Below are positions 33,599 to 42,689 of a stretch of 64,000 bases of DNA, piece by piece. The DNA is from BOG-908 sp965199235 (GTDB taxonomy: Bacteria > Pseudomonadota > Alphaproteobacteria > Acetobacterales > Acetobacteraceae). Under the pieces are notes generated by a model that was not told where the DNA came from, did not search any database, and saw only the letters and a program-made list of their open reading frames with translations. The position numbers were made by a program, and so were the translations under genes. Positions within the stretch are counted from its first letter, which is position 1, and each line of letters opens with the position of its first letter. The stretch is taken from the NCBI GenBank assembly GCA_965199235.1, contig CBDAQU010000002.1, positions 372,001 through 436,000 of the forward strand, read 5' to 3'.

Positions 33599-34603
33599 TC
33601 AAGCAATCCCCGCCCGCAGCAGGTCGTGGATGTGCACCAGGCCCACCGGGCGGCCTGCCTCCACCACGAAGATGCAGGTGATGCGCGCCTCGTTCATGCG
33701 CGCCAGGGCGGCAACGGCCAGCGCGTCGGCCGGCAGCGTGGTCGGGCGGCGGCCCATGGCGTCGCGCACCGGGCGGTCGACGAAGCCCTGGCGGAAGGCG
33801 CGGCGCAGGTCGCCGTCGGTCAGCGCGCCCACCAGGGTGCCCGACGCGTCCACGACGCCGGCGATGCCGAAACGCTTGGACGTCATCTCGACGATGCCTT
33901 CCGACAGGGTGGCATCCATCCCGACCACCGGCAGTTCGGCGCCGGCATGCATCAGCGCCCCCAGCTGAAGCAGCCTGGCGCCCAGCTTGCCGCCCGGATG
34001 GAACTGCTGGAAGTCGCGCGCGGAAAACCCCCTCTGCTCCAGCAGCAGCACGGCCAGCGCGTCGCCTGCGGCCATCTGCATCGTGGTGCTCGTGGTGGGT
34101 GCCAGGCCGTTCGGGCAGGCCTCCTGGGCTTCCGGCAGCACCAGTGCCACGTCGGCCGCCTGGCCGAGCGCGCTGGCGGGCTGCGCGGTGATGGCGACCA
34201 GCGGCACCCCGAACCGACGTGTGTAGGCGACGATGTCGGCAAGTTCGGGCGTTTCGCCCGACCAGGACAGGGCCAGCACCACGTCGCCCTCGCGGATCAC
34301 GCCCAGATCGCCGTGGCTGGCTTCGGCCGGGTGGACGAAATGGCTGGGCGTGCCGGTGGAGGCCAGCGTGGCGGCGATCTTGCGGCCGACATGGCCGGAC
34401 TTGCCCATGCCGCTGACGATGACCGTGCCCGCGGCGGCGCCGATGATTGCGGCCGCGCGGGCGAAGGCGGCGGCCAAGCCGTGCGGCAGCGCAGCCTCGA
34501 TCGCGGTCAGGCCCTGGCGTTCCAGGCCGACGGTGCGGGCGACGCTGGCGGACGCCGCCTCGGCCGGCGAGGTGGCCGGCTCGGGAGTCGCTGCGTCAGG
34601 CAT
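33599..34603 (-). CDS. kdsD: Arabinose-5-phosphate isomerase (KdsD/KpsF)
   Basis: Converts ribulose 5-phosphate to arabinose 5-phosphate, the precursor of Kdo for lipopolysaccharide. 334 residues. SIS sugar-isomerase domain (about 40-190: VSGMGKSGHVGRKIAATLAS, HGDLGVIREGDVVLALSWSG, TTSTTMQMAAGDALAVLLL) and two C-terminal CBS domains (about 210-334: VGALTDGDLRRAF; CIFVVEAGRPVGLVHIHDLL). The start ATG overlaps the hpnK stop by 8 bases, so it is expressed with the hopanoid genes. Confidence 0.93.
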   Translation of the reverse strand: MPDAATPEPATSPAEAASASVARTVGLERQGLTAIEAALPHGLAAAFARAAAIIGAAAGTVIVSGMGKSGHVGRKIAATLASTGTPSHFVHPAEASHGDLGVIREGDVVLALSWSGETPELADIVAYTRRFGVPLVAITAQPASALGQAADVALVLPEAQEACPNGLAPTTSTTMQMAAGDALAVLLLEQRGFSARDFQQFHPGGKLGARLLQLGALMHAGAELPVVGMDATLSEGIVEMTSKRFGIAGVVDASGTLVGALTDGDLRRAFRQGFVDRPVRDAMGRRPTTLPADALAVAALARMNEARITCIFVVEAGRPVGLVHIHDLLRAGIA

Positions 34604-35438
34604 GCCCGAACGCGGCCTGCGCGCCGTATGTGGTCAGTCGCACGCCAGCCGGCACCTGGGTGTGCAACAGGGCGAGGAGTTCGGCCGTGTGCTCGTAGTG
34701 CGGCATCAGGGCGTCCAGGGTGGCATCGCTCTCGGATGCGGGATGGAAATACATCTCGGTCAGCCCGGGGGGCAAATGGGCGAGCACCGCGCGCACGTAT
34801 TGGGGCGTCATGTGGCCGGTGGCGGTCAAGCCGAAGACATGGTCGCTGGCGAGCAGACCGGCGCGGCGTGCCTGGCGGCGCAGCACCGCGCACCAGCGCC
34901 GCATGGCTGCGGCAGACAGCGCCTCTGCGCGGCCCGAAGCTGGTTCGGCGGGGACGCGTACCGCACGCAGGCCGAACTCCCTGCCGATGTCGATCATCAT
35001 GCGGCCGACCACCGGGTGCAGGTGCATGTGCTTGTGCGCGTTGGCGTGGTCGAGAGTGAGGCCGGTGGCGCGGAACGCCTCGAACTGGGCGCGGATTTCG
35101 GCGGCGAGCTGACGACGTATCTTTGGGCGAAAAAAATAGTCTACTCCAAGGCGAAGCTGGTCCGATGGGAAGCGGCCATGCTCGTCCACCAGGTCGGGGA
35201 TTTTCTCTCGGGGCAGGACGGGTGCGCCCTCGATGACCACAAGATGCAATCCGACGGCAAGGCTTGGCGTCGTGCGCGCGCGAGCGACAGCATCTGCCGC
35301 TTGCGGGCCGGCAACCATCAGGCTGGCGCTGGTCAGGATGCCGTGTGTCGCCGCCTGCTGGACCGCCTCGTTGACCCCGATCGACAGACCGAAATCATCG
35401 GCTGTGGTGATCACCCGGCAGGGTGGGCGCTTCGGCAA
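34596..35438 (-). CDS. hpnK: Hopanoid biosynthesis deacetylase HpnK (YdjC family)
   Basis: Removes the N-acetyl group from the N-acetylglucosaminyl bacteriohopanetetrol made by HpnI. About 280 residues. YdjC-type metal site: TTADDFGLSIGVNEAV at the N terminus (Asp-Asp) and LDHANAHKHMHLHP (His cluster, about 128-140), with LAVGLHLVVIEGAP between. No ATG is available; TTG 35438 is the longest clean start and GTG 35414 the alternative, giving MITTADDFG. About 80 bases separate it from hpnJ, and it overlaps kdsD by 8 bases. Confidence 0.9.
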   Translation of the reverse strand: MPKRPPCRVITTADDFGLSIGVNEAVQQAATHGILTSASLMVAGPQAADAVARARTTPSLAVGLHLVVIEGAPVLPREKIPDLVDEHGRFPSDQLRLGVDYFFRPKIRRQLAAEIRAQFEAFRATGLTLDHANAHKHMHLHPVVGRMMIDIGREFGLRAVRVPAEPASGRAEALSAAAMRRWCAVLRRQARRAGLLASDHVFGLTATGHMTPQYVRAVLAHLPPGLTEMYFHPASESDATLDALMPHYEHTAELLALLHTQVPAGVRLTTYGAQAAFGHA

Positions 35439-35518
35439 TCCACCGATGCGCGCCCGACGCCGGCCGAGGAGGGGCACTTCGTCGGGGCGCAGGGTGGCCG
35501 GCCCGAGAGCAACCCGCC

Positions 35519-36949
35519 CTACGCGGCCTTGTGGCGGTCCCGCAGGAACTGGAAGAACTCCACGCCCTCGCGCAGCCGGCGGATCATCATCTGCCGGCTG
35601 GTCACCATCTCGCCGACGATGGACGCGATCTTCGGCGCGCGGAAGTAGAACTTCTTGTAGAACGTCTCGACGTTGTCGAAGATTTCGGTGTGCGCCAGGT
35701 GCGGGTAGGTGAGCGGGGCGATCTGCACGCCGTGGTCGTCGATCAGCTCGGCATTGTTGACGTCCAGCCAGCCATTCTCGACCGCCTGCTTGTAGAGGAA
35801 CGTGCCTGGATACGGGGCGGCCAGCGACACCTGGATGGTGTGCGGATTGATGTCCTTGGCGAAGTCGATGGTCTCGCGGATCGTCTCCTGCGTCTCGCCC
35901 GGCAGGCCCAGGATGAAGGTGCCGTGGATCTTGATCCCCAGCTCGTGGCAATCCTTGGTGAAGCGGCGCGCGACTTCGACGCGCATGCCCTTCTTGATGT
36001 TGTGCAGGATCTGCTGGTTGCCGCTCTCGTAGCCCACCAGCAGCAGGCGCAAGCCGTTATCCTTGAGGATCTTCAGCGTGTCGCGCGGCACGTTGGCTTT
36101 GGCGTTGCACGACCAGGTGACGCCGAGCTTGCCGAGTTCGCGCGCGATCGCCTCGGCGCGCGGCAGGTCGTCGGTAAAAGTGTCGTCGTCGAAGAAGTAT
36201 TCCCGCACCTGGGGGAACATCCTCATGCAACGGCGTATCTCCTCGGCCACGTGCGCGGGGCTGCGCACGCGGTAGCGATGGCCGCCCACCGTCTGCGGCC
36301 AGAGACAGAACGTGCAGTGCGATTTGCAGCCGCGCCCCGTGTAGAACGAGACGTAGGGATGCAGCAGGTAGCCGATGAAGTAGTCTTCGATGCGCAGGTC
36401 GCGCTTGTACACCTCGGTGACGAAGGGCAGGGAATCCATGTCCTCCAGCGTCGCGCGCTCGCGATTATGCACCAGCGTGCCGTTCGGGTCGCGCCAGGTG
36501 ATGCCGTCGATGCCGGCCCAGGGCCGGTCCTCGGCCACTTCCTTGATGGTGAAATCGAACTCGTTGCGCGCGACGAAATCGATGATCCCGGCGCTCGCCT
36601 CCATGCTCTCGCGCGGCTGCACGGCCACCTTGGCGCCGACCATGCCGATCTTCAGCGACGGTTTGGCGTCCTTCAGCGCGCGGGCGACCTTCACGTCGGA
36701 CGCGAAGGATGGCGTGGAGGTGTGCATGATCACCAGGTCGTGCTCGCGCGCCGCCTGCGTCACCGTCTCCAGCGAGGTTCGCGCGGGCGGGCTGTCGATC
36801 AGCCGGCTGCCCTCCACCAGGGCGGCCGGTTGGGCAAGCCAGGTCGGGTACCAAAAACTCTTGATCTCGCGCTTGGCCTGGTAGCGCGAGCCGGCGCCCC
36901 CATCGAAGCCGTCGAAGGACGGCGGCTGCAGAAACAGGGTTTTCATCAT
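35519..36949 (-). CDS. hpnJ: Hopanoid biosynthesis radical SAM protein HpnJ
   Basis: 476 residues. N-terminal cobalamin-binding-like domain (KTLFLQPPSFDGFDGGAG; DLVIMHTSTPSFASDVK) then the radical SAM barrel with the 4Fe-4S CxxxCxxC in GRGCKSHCTFCLWPQ (about residue 200), YEYFFDDDTF-like REYFFDDDTFTDDL and ILGLPGETQETI. It makes the cyclitol ether headgroup from the glucosamine headgroup of bacteriohopanetetrol. ATG 36949, with a GAGG box inside the end of hpnI. The hpnI stop is 8 bases upstream. Confidence 0.93.
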   Translation of the reverse strand: MMKTLFLQPPSFDGFDGGAGSRYQAKREIKSFWYPTWLAQPAALVEGSRLIDSPPARTSLETVTQAAREHDLVIMHTSTPSFASDVKVARALKDAKPSLKIGMVGAKVAVQPRESMEASAGIIDFVARNEFDFTIKEVAEDRPWAGIDGITWRDPNGTLVHNRERATLEDMDSLPFVTEVYKRDLRIEDYFIGYLLHPYVSFYTGRGCKSHCTFCLWPQTVGGHRYRVRSPAHVAEEIRRCMRMFPQVREYFFDDDTFTDDLPRAEAIARELGKLGVTWSCNAKANVPRDTLKILKDNGLRLLLVGYESGNQQILHNIKKGMRVEVARRFTKDCHELGIKIHGTFILGLPGETQETIRETIDFAKDINPHTIQVSLAAPYPGTFLYKQAVENGWLDVNNAELIDDHGVQIAPLTYPHLAHTEIFDNVETFYKKFYFRAPKIASIVGEMVTSRQMMIRRLREGVEFFQFLRDRHKAA

Positions 36950-36957
36950 GGAAGAAT

Positions 36958-38124
36958 CTATCCTCTGCGCGTCGCCAGCAGCACGCGTTCGGCGCTGTAA
37001 TGCATGTCCTCGCCGGTGCTCAGCACGTGGCCGCGCCAAGCGACGTTGTGCCCCATATAGGACGTCAGCAGCACCGCCATGGAGAGTACGTCGCGCAGGG
37101 CAGGCATCCAGAACGGCGTCTGCACGGCACCCATGGCGCGTTCCACCGCGATGCCGAAGCCGCCACGAACCGCAACCGCCAGCGCCCACAGCGCGGCGGC
37201 CCAGGCGGCGCCGCCTGACATCGCGACAGTCAGCAGCGCCCAGAAAGCGGGGAACTGGATGACCGAGACCGCGAACCCGAGAGGCTCCACGGCGCGGATC
37301 GTCCGGGCCCAGCGCAGCTCATGGGCGAACAGGCCGGCGAGCGAGCCCTCCCCCACCGTGGTTGCCGGCACGCATTTGGCCAGCGCCACGGTCTTGCCAA
37401 GCGCGCGCACCTTGGCGCCGAGAACCGCGTCGTCGGCGACGTAGGGAGACAGCGCGGGAAGCCCGCCCACACGCATCAGTGTTTCCCGCGTCAGCGCCAT
37501 GGTGGCGCCCATGCAGTCCTGCCGGCCGAGCGCACGCGCCATCAGCGCGCCGGCGGCGAAACTCTGCGTGATGTAAGACGCGCCGAGCAGGCCGGACAGG
37601 CTGGGGCGCGCCGGCAGGCCGGTATAGAGGGTGGTGACCAGGCCGGTCCCTGGCGCGGCCAGCGCATCGGCCACGCTGGACAGGTAGTTCGGTGGCGCGT
37701 GCATGTCGCTGTCGGAGATCACCAGCATGTTGTGCCGGGCCGAGGGAAACATGTTGATCAGGTTGGCGACCTTGCGGTTGGAGCCGTGCGCCGTCGGGTC
37801 GACCACCAGCTCCATCTCGACCCGGGGGAACCGCGCGCGCAGCCGGTCGACGACGGCCACCGCAGTGTCCTGCGCGTCCTGCACCCCGAAGACGATCTGA
37901 AACCTCGGGTAAACCTGCGCGCAGAAGCTGGCGAGCGCCTCCTCCAGCAGCGGCTCGTCCCCGTGTAGCGGCTTGAGCACGGTGATCGCCGGATGGGCGC
38001 CCGGACGCGGCGCCGTCCGGCTGAAGCGGCGGACGGCCAACCAGCCGGCCGCTGCCTGAACAAAACCAGCCAGCGTCAGCGCGGCCGTCAGCAGCACCGG
38101 AACGCAAGGTGTTCCAAAGGTCAC
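36958..38124 (-). CDS. hpnI: Hopanoid biosynthesis glycosyltransferase HpnI
   Basis: Adds N-acetylglucosamine to bacteriohopanetetrol. 388 residues, related to ceramide glucosyltransferases. N-terminal transmembrane segment, the cytoplasmic GT2 core with ITVLKPLHGDEPLLEEAL, VISDSDMHAPPNYL (DxD-type motif), YVADDAVLGAKVR and the (Q/R)xxRW-type HELRWARTIR, then two or three C-terminal membrane segments. The ATG overlaps the hpnM stop (ATGA), part of a tightly coupled hpnM-hpnI-hpnJ run. Confidence 0.93.
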   Translation of the reverse strand: MTFGTPCVPVLLTAALTLAGFVQAAAGWLAVRRFSRTAPRPGAHPAITVLKPLHGDEPLLEEALASFCAQVYPRFQIVFGVQDAQDTAVAVVDRLRARFPRVEMELVVDPTAHGSNRKVANLINMFPSARHNMLVISDSDMHAPPNYLSSVADALAAPGTGLVTTLYTGLPARPSLSGLLGASYITQSFAAGALMARALGRQDCMGATMALTRETLMRVGGLPALSPYVADDAVLGAKVRALGKTVALAKCVPATTVGEGSLAGLFAHELRWARTIRAVEPLGFAVSVIQFPAFWALLTVAMSGGAAWAAALWALAVAVRGGFGIAVERAMGAVQTPFWMPALRDVLSMAVLLTSYMGHNVAWRGHVLSTGEDMHYSAERVLLATRRG

Positions 38125-38720
38125 GGCTTGATTGTGCCGCCCGACATCGTGTCGACCTTCTGCTGCAGGCTGGCGACCAGCTTGTCCGCGCCGTTTGCCA
38201 GCAGGCTCCGGAAATCAGAGCGCTGAACGGCGGCCTGGCTGATGGTGCCCTGCTCCAGCACGTCTATGGCCTGCCAACCCGCCGAACCCTGACGCATGAC
38301 GTAGTCGATCCGGACCGGGTCGCCGGCCTTTGGCACGATCTGCGTTTCCACCACGCGGTCGGCGCCGACGGTCCTGGTTTCGGGCAGCAGCACTATCCTG
38401 TCGCCCGAGTCGCTGTCGAAATTGCTCGCGTAGCTGCTGATCGTATACGCGCGGAAAATCGCCAGCAGCTTGGCCTGCGAGGCTGCCGGTATCGACGACC
38501 AACGCAAGCCTACCACGGTCTTGAGGACCTGCGGCAGGTCGAAGGCATGGTCCACCGCCGGCGCCAGCGCCTGGTACCGGCTGGGGAACGGCGCATGCCC
38601 GGTCTTCATCGCGGTCAGCAGCGCGTCGTCCAGCGCCTGGATGGGCGCGGACGGGTCCGACCCCTGCGCCGCGGCCAGGCCGGTCGACGCGAGCAGCATC
38701 AGGGTTGCGGCGGACCTCAC
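38121..38720 (-). CDS. hpnM: Hopanoid-associated MlaC/Ttg2D-type protein HpnM
   Basis: 199 residues with a signal peptide (LMLLASTGLAAAQ), periplasmic. The toluene-tolerance Ttg2D/MlaC fold is seen in PFPSRYQALAPAVDHAFDLP, VVGLRWSSIPAASQAKLL and VETQIVPKAGDPVRIDYVM. MlaC proteins carry lipids across the periplasm, and members in hopanoid clusters are called HpnM, so hopanoid transport is likely. GTG start 38720 overlaps the dxs stop (GTGA). Confidence 0.88.
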   Translation of the reverse strand: MRSAATLMLLASTGLAAAQGSDPSAPIQALDDALLTAMKTGHAPFPSRYQALAPAVDHAFDLPQVLKTVVGLRWSSIPAASQAKLLAIFRAYTISSYASNFDSDSGDRIVLLPETRTVGADRVVETQIVPKAGDPVRIDYVMRQGSAGWQAIDVLEQGTISQAAVQRSDFRSLLANGADKLVASLQQKVDTMSGGTIKP

Positions 38721-40663
38721 AGGTTCACTGCCTCGCGCACATCCCGTCCAAGCGCGCCCAGAACGGTCCGCACGATGGATTTGCTGTCCAGACCGGCATC
38801 CACGATCTGTGCCGCCGGGCTCATATGGTCGATGAAGCGGTCCGGCAGCACCAGCGGGCGAAAGCGCAATCCGCCGTCCAGCAGGCCGTTGGTGGCAAGA
38901 TGATGTGCGACGAAGGCGGAGAAGCCGCCCACCGCGGCCTCCTCGACAGTGATCAGCACCTCGTGGTTGCGCGCCAGCTGCTCGAGCAACGCGGTGTCGA
39001 TCGGCTTGGCGAACCGAGCGTCGGCAACCGTGGTCGGTAGGCCTCGTGCCGCCAGCTCGTCGGCGGCGCGCATCGCCTCGACCAGCCGTGTGCCCAGGCT
39101 GAGGATCGCCACCCGTCCGCCCTCCCGCATCACGCGGCCGCGCCCGATGGCCAACACCTCGCCCCGGCTGGGCAGGGCAATACCGGTGCCCTCGCCGCGA
39201 GGATAGCGGAACGCGCTCGCCCGGTCGCCGATCGCCGCCGACGTCGCGACCATGTGCACCAGCTCCGCCTCGTCGGCCGGCGCCATCAGCACGATGCCCG
39301 GCAGGCAGCCGAGATAGGAGAGGTCGAAGCTGCCGGCATGGGTGGCGCCGTCGTTGCCGACCAGGCCGGCGCGGTCGATGGCGAAGCGCACCGGCAGGTT
39401 CTGCAGCATCACGTCGTGCACCACCTGGTCGTAGGCGCGCTGCAGGAATGTCGAGTAGATGGTCGCGAACGGCGCCATCCCCTCGGCCGCCATGGCAGCC
39501 GCGAAGGTGACGGCATGCTGCTCGGCGATGCCGACGTCGAAGAAGCGGTCAGGGAACCGCTTTTGGAACCGGTCCAGCCCGGTGCCGGACGGCATCGCTG
39601 CCGTGATCGCGACGATCCGCTCGTCACGCTCGGCCTCGGCGACGAGCGCGTCGGCAAACACGCTGGTGTAGGTCGGCGGGCCCTTGGGCGCCTTTACCTG
39701 CTCGCCGGTGACCACGTTGAACTTGGCCACCGCGTGCAGCTTGTCGACGGTGGCTTCCGCCGGCGGGTAGCCGTAGCCTTTCTTGGTGATCACGTGCAGC
39801 ATGATCGGGCCGCGCGTCTCCGCATCGCGCAGGTTGCGCAGCACCGGCAGCAGGTGGTCCATGTTGTGGCCGTCGATCGGGCCCACGTAGTAGAAGCCCA
39901 GCTCCTCGAACAGCGTGCCGCCGGTCAGCAGGCCGCGGGCATATTCCTCGGCCCGCTTGACGGTCTTGTCCAAACCCCACGGAAAATGCTTGCTGATCCG
40001 GCCGGCCACGTCGCGCAGCGAAAGAAAGCTGCGGCTGCTCATCAGCCGGGTGAGATAGGCGCTCATCGCGCCGACCGGCGCCGCGATCGACATCTCGTTG
40101 TCGTTCAGCACCACGATCAGACGCGAGTGGCGCGCGCCTGCGTTGTTCATCGCCTCGTAGGCCATGCCGGCGCTCATCGCGCCGTCGCCGATCACCGCCA
40201 CCACGTGGCGCTCGGGATGGCCCTGCAGCTCGTTGGCGACCGCAAAGCCCAGCCCCGCGGAGATGGAGGTGGAGCTGTGGGCAGCGCCGAACGGGTCGTA
40301 CTCGCTCTCGCTGCGGCGGGTGAAGCCGGACAGGCCGCCCGCCTGGCGCAGCGTGCGGATTCGCGAGCGTCGCCCGGTCAGTATCTTGTGCGGGTAGGCC
40401 TGGTGGCCGACGTCCCAGATCACCTTGTCTTCCGGCGTGTCGAACACCGCGTGCAGGGCGACCGTCAGCTCGACCACGCCAAGCGAGGCGCCGAGATGTC
40501 CCCCCGTGGTCGACACCGCATCTACGGTTTCGGCGCGCAGCTCGTCAGCCACCTGCCGCAACTGCTCGTTGGACAGGTTGCGCAGGTCGGCAGGCGTGTC
40601 CACTCTGTCCAGCAAGGGTGTGGCAGGCCGGCCAGCCGGCGTGATGCGGGTTTCAGCGGTCAT
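38717..40663 (-). CDS. dxs: 1-deoxy-D-xylulose-5-phosphate synthase
   Basis: First enzyme of the MEP isoprenoid pathway (pyruvate plus glyceraldehyde 3-phosphate). 648 residues. N-terminal TPP domain with TGGHLGASLGVVELT, DVGHQAYPHKILTGR and GDGAMSAGMAYEAMNN; the pyrimidine domain (FDVGIAEQHAVTFAAAMA; RFAIDRAGLVGNDG); and the C-terminal transketolase-like domain. ATG 40663 has AGGGAG about 10 bases upstream. 29 bases behind ispA and overlapping hpnM, linking precursor supply to hopanoid modification. Confidence 0.97.
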   Translation of the reverse strand: MTAETRITPAGRPATPLLDRVDTPADLRNLSNEQLRQVADELRAETVDAVSTTGGHLGASLGVVELTVALHAVFDTPEDKVIWDVGHQAYPHKILTGRRSRIRTLRQAGGLSGFTRRSESEYDPFGAAHSSTSISAGLGFAVANELQGHPERHVVAVIGDGAMSAGMAYEAMNNAGARHSRLIVVLNDNEMSIAAPVGAMSAYLTRLMSSRSFLSLRDVAGRISKHFPWGLDKTVKRAEEYARGLLTGGTLFEELGFYYVGPIDGHNMDHLLPVLRNLRDAETRGPIMLHVITKKGYGYPPAEATVDKLHAVAKFNVVTGEQVKAPKGPPTYTSVFADALVAEAERDERIVAITAAMPSGTGLDRFQKRFPDRFFDVGIAEQHAVTFAAAMAAEGMAPFATIYSTFLQRAYDQVVHDVMLQNLPVRFAIDRAGLVGNDGATHAGSFDLSYLGCLPGIVLMAPADEAELVHMVATSAAIGDRASAFRYPRGEGTGIALPSRGEVLAIGRGRVMREGGRVAILSLGTRLVEAMRAADELAARGLPTTVADARFAKPIDTALLEQLARNHEVLITVEEAAVGGFSAFVAHHLATNGLLDGGLRFRPLVLPDRFIDHMSPAAQIVDAGLDSKSIVRTVLGALGRDVREAVNL

Positions 40664-40692
40664 TATCGAACTACTCCCTACACCAGCTGGCT

Positions 40693-41622
40693 TCAATTCC
40701 GGCGCGCGACGACCCAGGATGCAAGCGCGCGCAACCTGTCGGCGTCCGGCCCGAACTGTTCCAGATGGGCTTTCGACTGCTCACACAACATCCGAGCCTG
40801 CGCTTCGGCGCGTTCGACCCCCAGAATTGATACCACTGTGGCTTTTCCGGCAGCCTGGTCCTTGCCGGCCGTCTTGCCGATCTGCTCGGCGGTGCCGACC
40901 ATGTCCAGCACGTCGTCGGCGATCTGGAACGCGGCGCCCAGATCCCTGCCATAGGCGGCGATCTGGGTGCGCACCTGCCAGGGCGCGCGGCCGAGGATGG
41001 CGCCGGCTTCGGCCGAAAACTGGATAAGGCGGCCGGTCTTCAGCGCCTGGAGCCTGGCGACCTCGCCCAGGCTCAGGGTCTGACCCTCGGCTTGCATGTC
41101 GATCATCTGGCCGCCCGCCATGCCGCGCGCGCCCGCGGCCAGGCCGAGCGCGCAGACCAGTTCGCAGCGCGCCTGCGGGTCCGAGTGGGTGTCCTCCTCG
41201 GCCAGCACCTCGAAGGCGCGGGCCTGCAGCGCGTCGCCGGCCAGGATGGCGGTCGCTTCGTCGAAGGCGCGGTGGCTGCTGGGCTTGCCGCGGCGAAGGT
41301 CGTCGTCATCCATGGCCGGAAGGTCGTCGTGCACCAGCGAATAGGCGTGCAGCATCTCCACGGATGCCGCGACCCTGGCGGCGCAGGCCGGCGCCACCTT
41401 GAACAGGCCTGCGACCTCCATCACCAGGAAACCCCGCAGCCGCTTGCCGCCGCCGAGTGCGGCGTAGCGCATCGCCTCGATCAGCCGCGCCTCCAGCCCG
41501 GCCTGCAGGGGAAGCAGGCCGTCCAGGCAGGCTTCGACCTCGGCCGCGCGCTCGGTCAGCGCCGTCATCAGGACCGCCTCCGGGTTGCCCCGAAGTCCTA
41601 CCTCCATGCTGTCGGTGGTCAT
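40693..41622 (-). CDS. ispA: Farnesyl diphosphate synthase (polyprenyl synthetase)
   Basis: Condenses IPP with DMAPP and GPP to farnesyl diphosphate, the squalene precursor. 309 residues. GGKRLRG near residue 55, first aspartate-rich motif DDLPAMDDDDLRRGKPS (about 98), KTGRLIQFSAEAGA, and second motif FQIADDVLD (about 240). ATG 41622 overlaps the xseB stop (ATGA). The order xseB-ispA-dxs is common in alphaproteobacteria. Confidence 0.96.
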   Translation of the reverse strand: MTTDSMEVGLRGNPEAVLMTALTERAAEVEACLDGLLPLQAGLEARLIEAMRYAALGGGKRLRGFLVMEVAGLFKVAPACAARVAASVEMLHAYSLVHDDLPAMDDDDLRRGKPSSHRAFDEATAILAGDALQARAFEVLAEEDTHSDPQARCELVCALGLAAGARGMAGGQMIDMQAEGQTLSLGEVARLQALKTGRLIQFSAEAGAILGRAPWQVRTQIAAYGRDLGAAFQIADDVLDMVGTAEQIGKTAGKDQAAGKATVVSILGVERAEAQARMLCEQSKAHLEQFGPDADRLRALASWVVARRN

Positions 41623-41858
41623 CCGGCCTGTTCCACCGCCTTCAACGAGAGCGAGCCATCCGCCCGCTCGACGATGGCCTGCACGCGCGACTCGGCCTCC
41701 GCCAGCTTGGCTTCGCAATGCCGGCGCAGGGCGGTGCCGCGCTCGTAGCAGGTGATGGCGTCCTCCAGCTTCTGCTGGCCACCCTCCAGGCCGCGCACGA
41801 TGCGCTCCAGTTCGGCAAGGGCGTCCTCGAAGGAGAGGCCGGAGATCGATTCCGACAT
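41619..41858 (-). CDS. xseB: Exodeoxyribonuclease VII small subunit
   Basis: 79 residues; small helical subunit of ExoVII, which digests single-stranded DNA with XseA (not in the window). The family signature is LSFEDALAELERIVRGLEGG and LEDAITCYERGTALRRHCE. A short inverted repeat (gaggt/acctc, 41861-41874) covers the ribosome-binding region and could influence translation. First gene of the xseB-ispA-dxs-hpn run. Confidence 0.95.
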   Translation of the reverse strand: MSESISGLSFEDALAELERIVRGLEGGQQKLEDAITCYERGTALRRHCEAKLAEAESRVQAIVERADGSLSLKAVEQAG

Positions 41859-41940
41859 TGGAGGTCGATACCTCGAACGGGGGCGGAAAGGAAGACGGGT
41901 CTGGGATCGTCGTCGGGGATCTGGGGTCCAGGCGTCAGGT

Positions 41941-42609
41941 TCAGAAATCGAGGTCGGGGTAGTGGGCGGGCGGGTCGACTCCGGCGACGCGGTCGGTCAG
42001 CAGGGGGCGGAAGGAGGGTCGGGACTTCATCCTGGAATACCAGTCGCGCGCGGGGGCGGAGATGGCCCAGTCCACTTCGCCGGTGAAATCGAGCGCGCTG
42101 AGGTGGCCGGCGGCGGCGAAATCGGCCAGGCTGAGCTCGTTGCCGGCCAGCCAGCGGCGCTGTTCGGCCAGCCAGCCGATATATTCGAGGTGGCTGCGCA
42201 GGTTGGCGTAGCCGGCGCGGATCAGCGCCACGTCCGGCTGGCTGCGGCCGAACAGGCGCTTCATGATCTTCTCGCCGATCAGGTTGCGGGTGACCTCGCT
42301 GGCGAACTTGCCGTCGAACCAGGCCACCAGCCGGCGTATCTCCACGCTCTCGCCCAGCGTCCGGCCGAGCAGGGCGGTGTCGGGGTAGGCTTCCTCCAGA
42401 TACTCGCAGATCACCCCGCTGTCGGGGATGACCAGGCCGTTATCCTCGACCAGCACCGGCACGGTGCCGGCCGCGTGCATGGCGAGATATTCGGGCCGGC
42501 GTTCCCAGACCCGCTCCACCTTCAGCTCGAACGGCAGGCGCCGCTCGGAGAGGACCAGGCGGACTTTCCGAGAGAACGGCGAGAGCGGAAGGTGGTAGAG
42601 CACGCGCAT
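41941..42609 (-). CDS. Glutathione S-transferase family protein
   Basis: 222 residues. Thioredoxin-like domain with LYHLPLSPFSRKVRLVLSE (active-site Ser near residue 10), GTVPVLVEDNGLVIPDSGVI (cis-Pro and DS glutathione contacts), then the helical C domain (WLAGNELSLADFAAAGHLSA). Detoxification or maleylpyruvate-like chemistry is possible; substrate unknown. Upstream of xseB on the same strand, 82 bases apart. Confidence 0.88.
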   Translation of the reverse strand: MRVLYHLPLSPFSRKVRLVLSERRLPFELKVERVWERRPEYLAMHAAGTVPVLVEDNGLVIPDSGVICEYLEEAYPDTALLGRTLGESVEIRRLVAWFDGKFASEVTRNLIGEKIMKRLFGRSQPDVALIRAGYANLRSHLEYIGWLAEQRRWLAGNELSLADFAAAGHLSALDFTGEVDWAISAPARDWYSRMKSRPSFRPLLTDRVAGVDPPAHYPDLDF

Positions 42610-42689
42610 GGGGCGGGCTTATGGCATCCCGAACGAGCCGCGCCAACGCCGTGGACGCGAGCGAAACGGACGTGAGGCCAGCGCCCATC

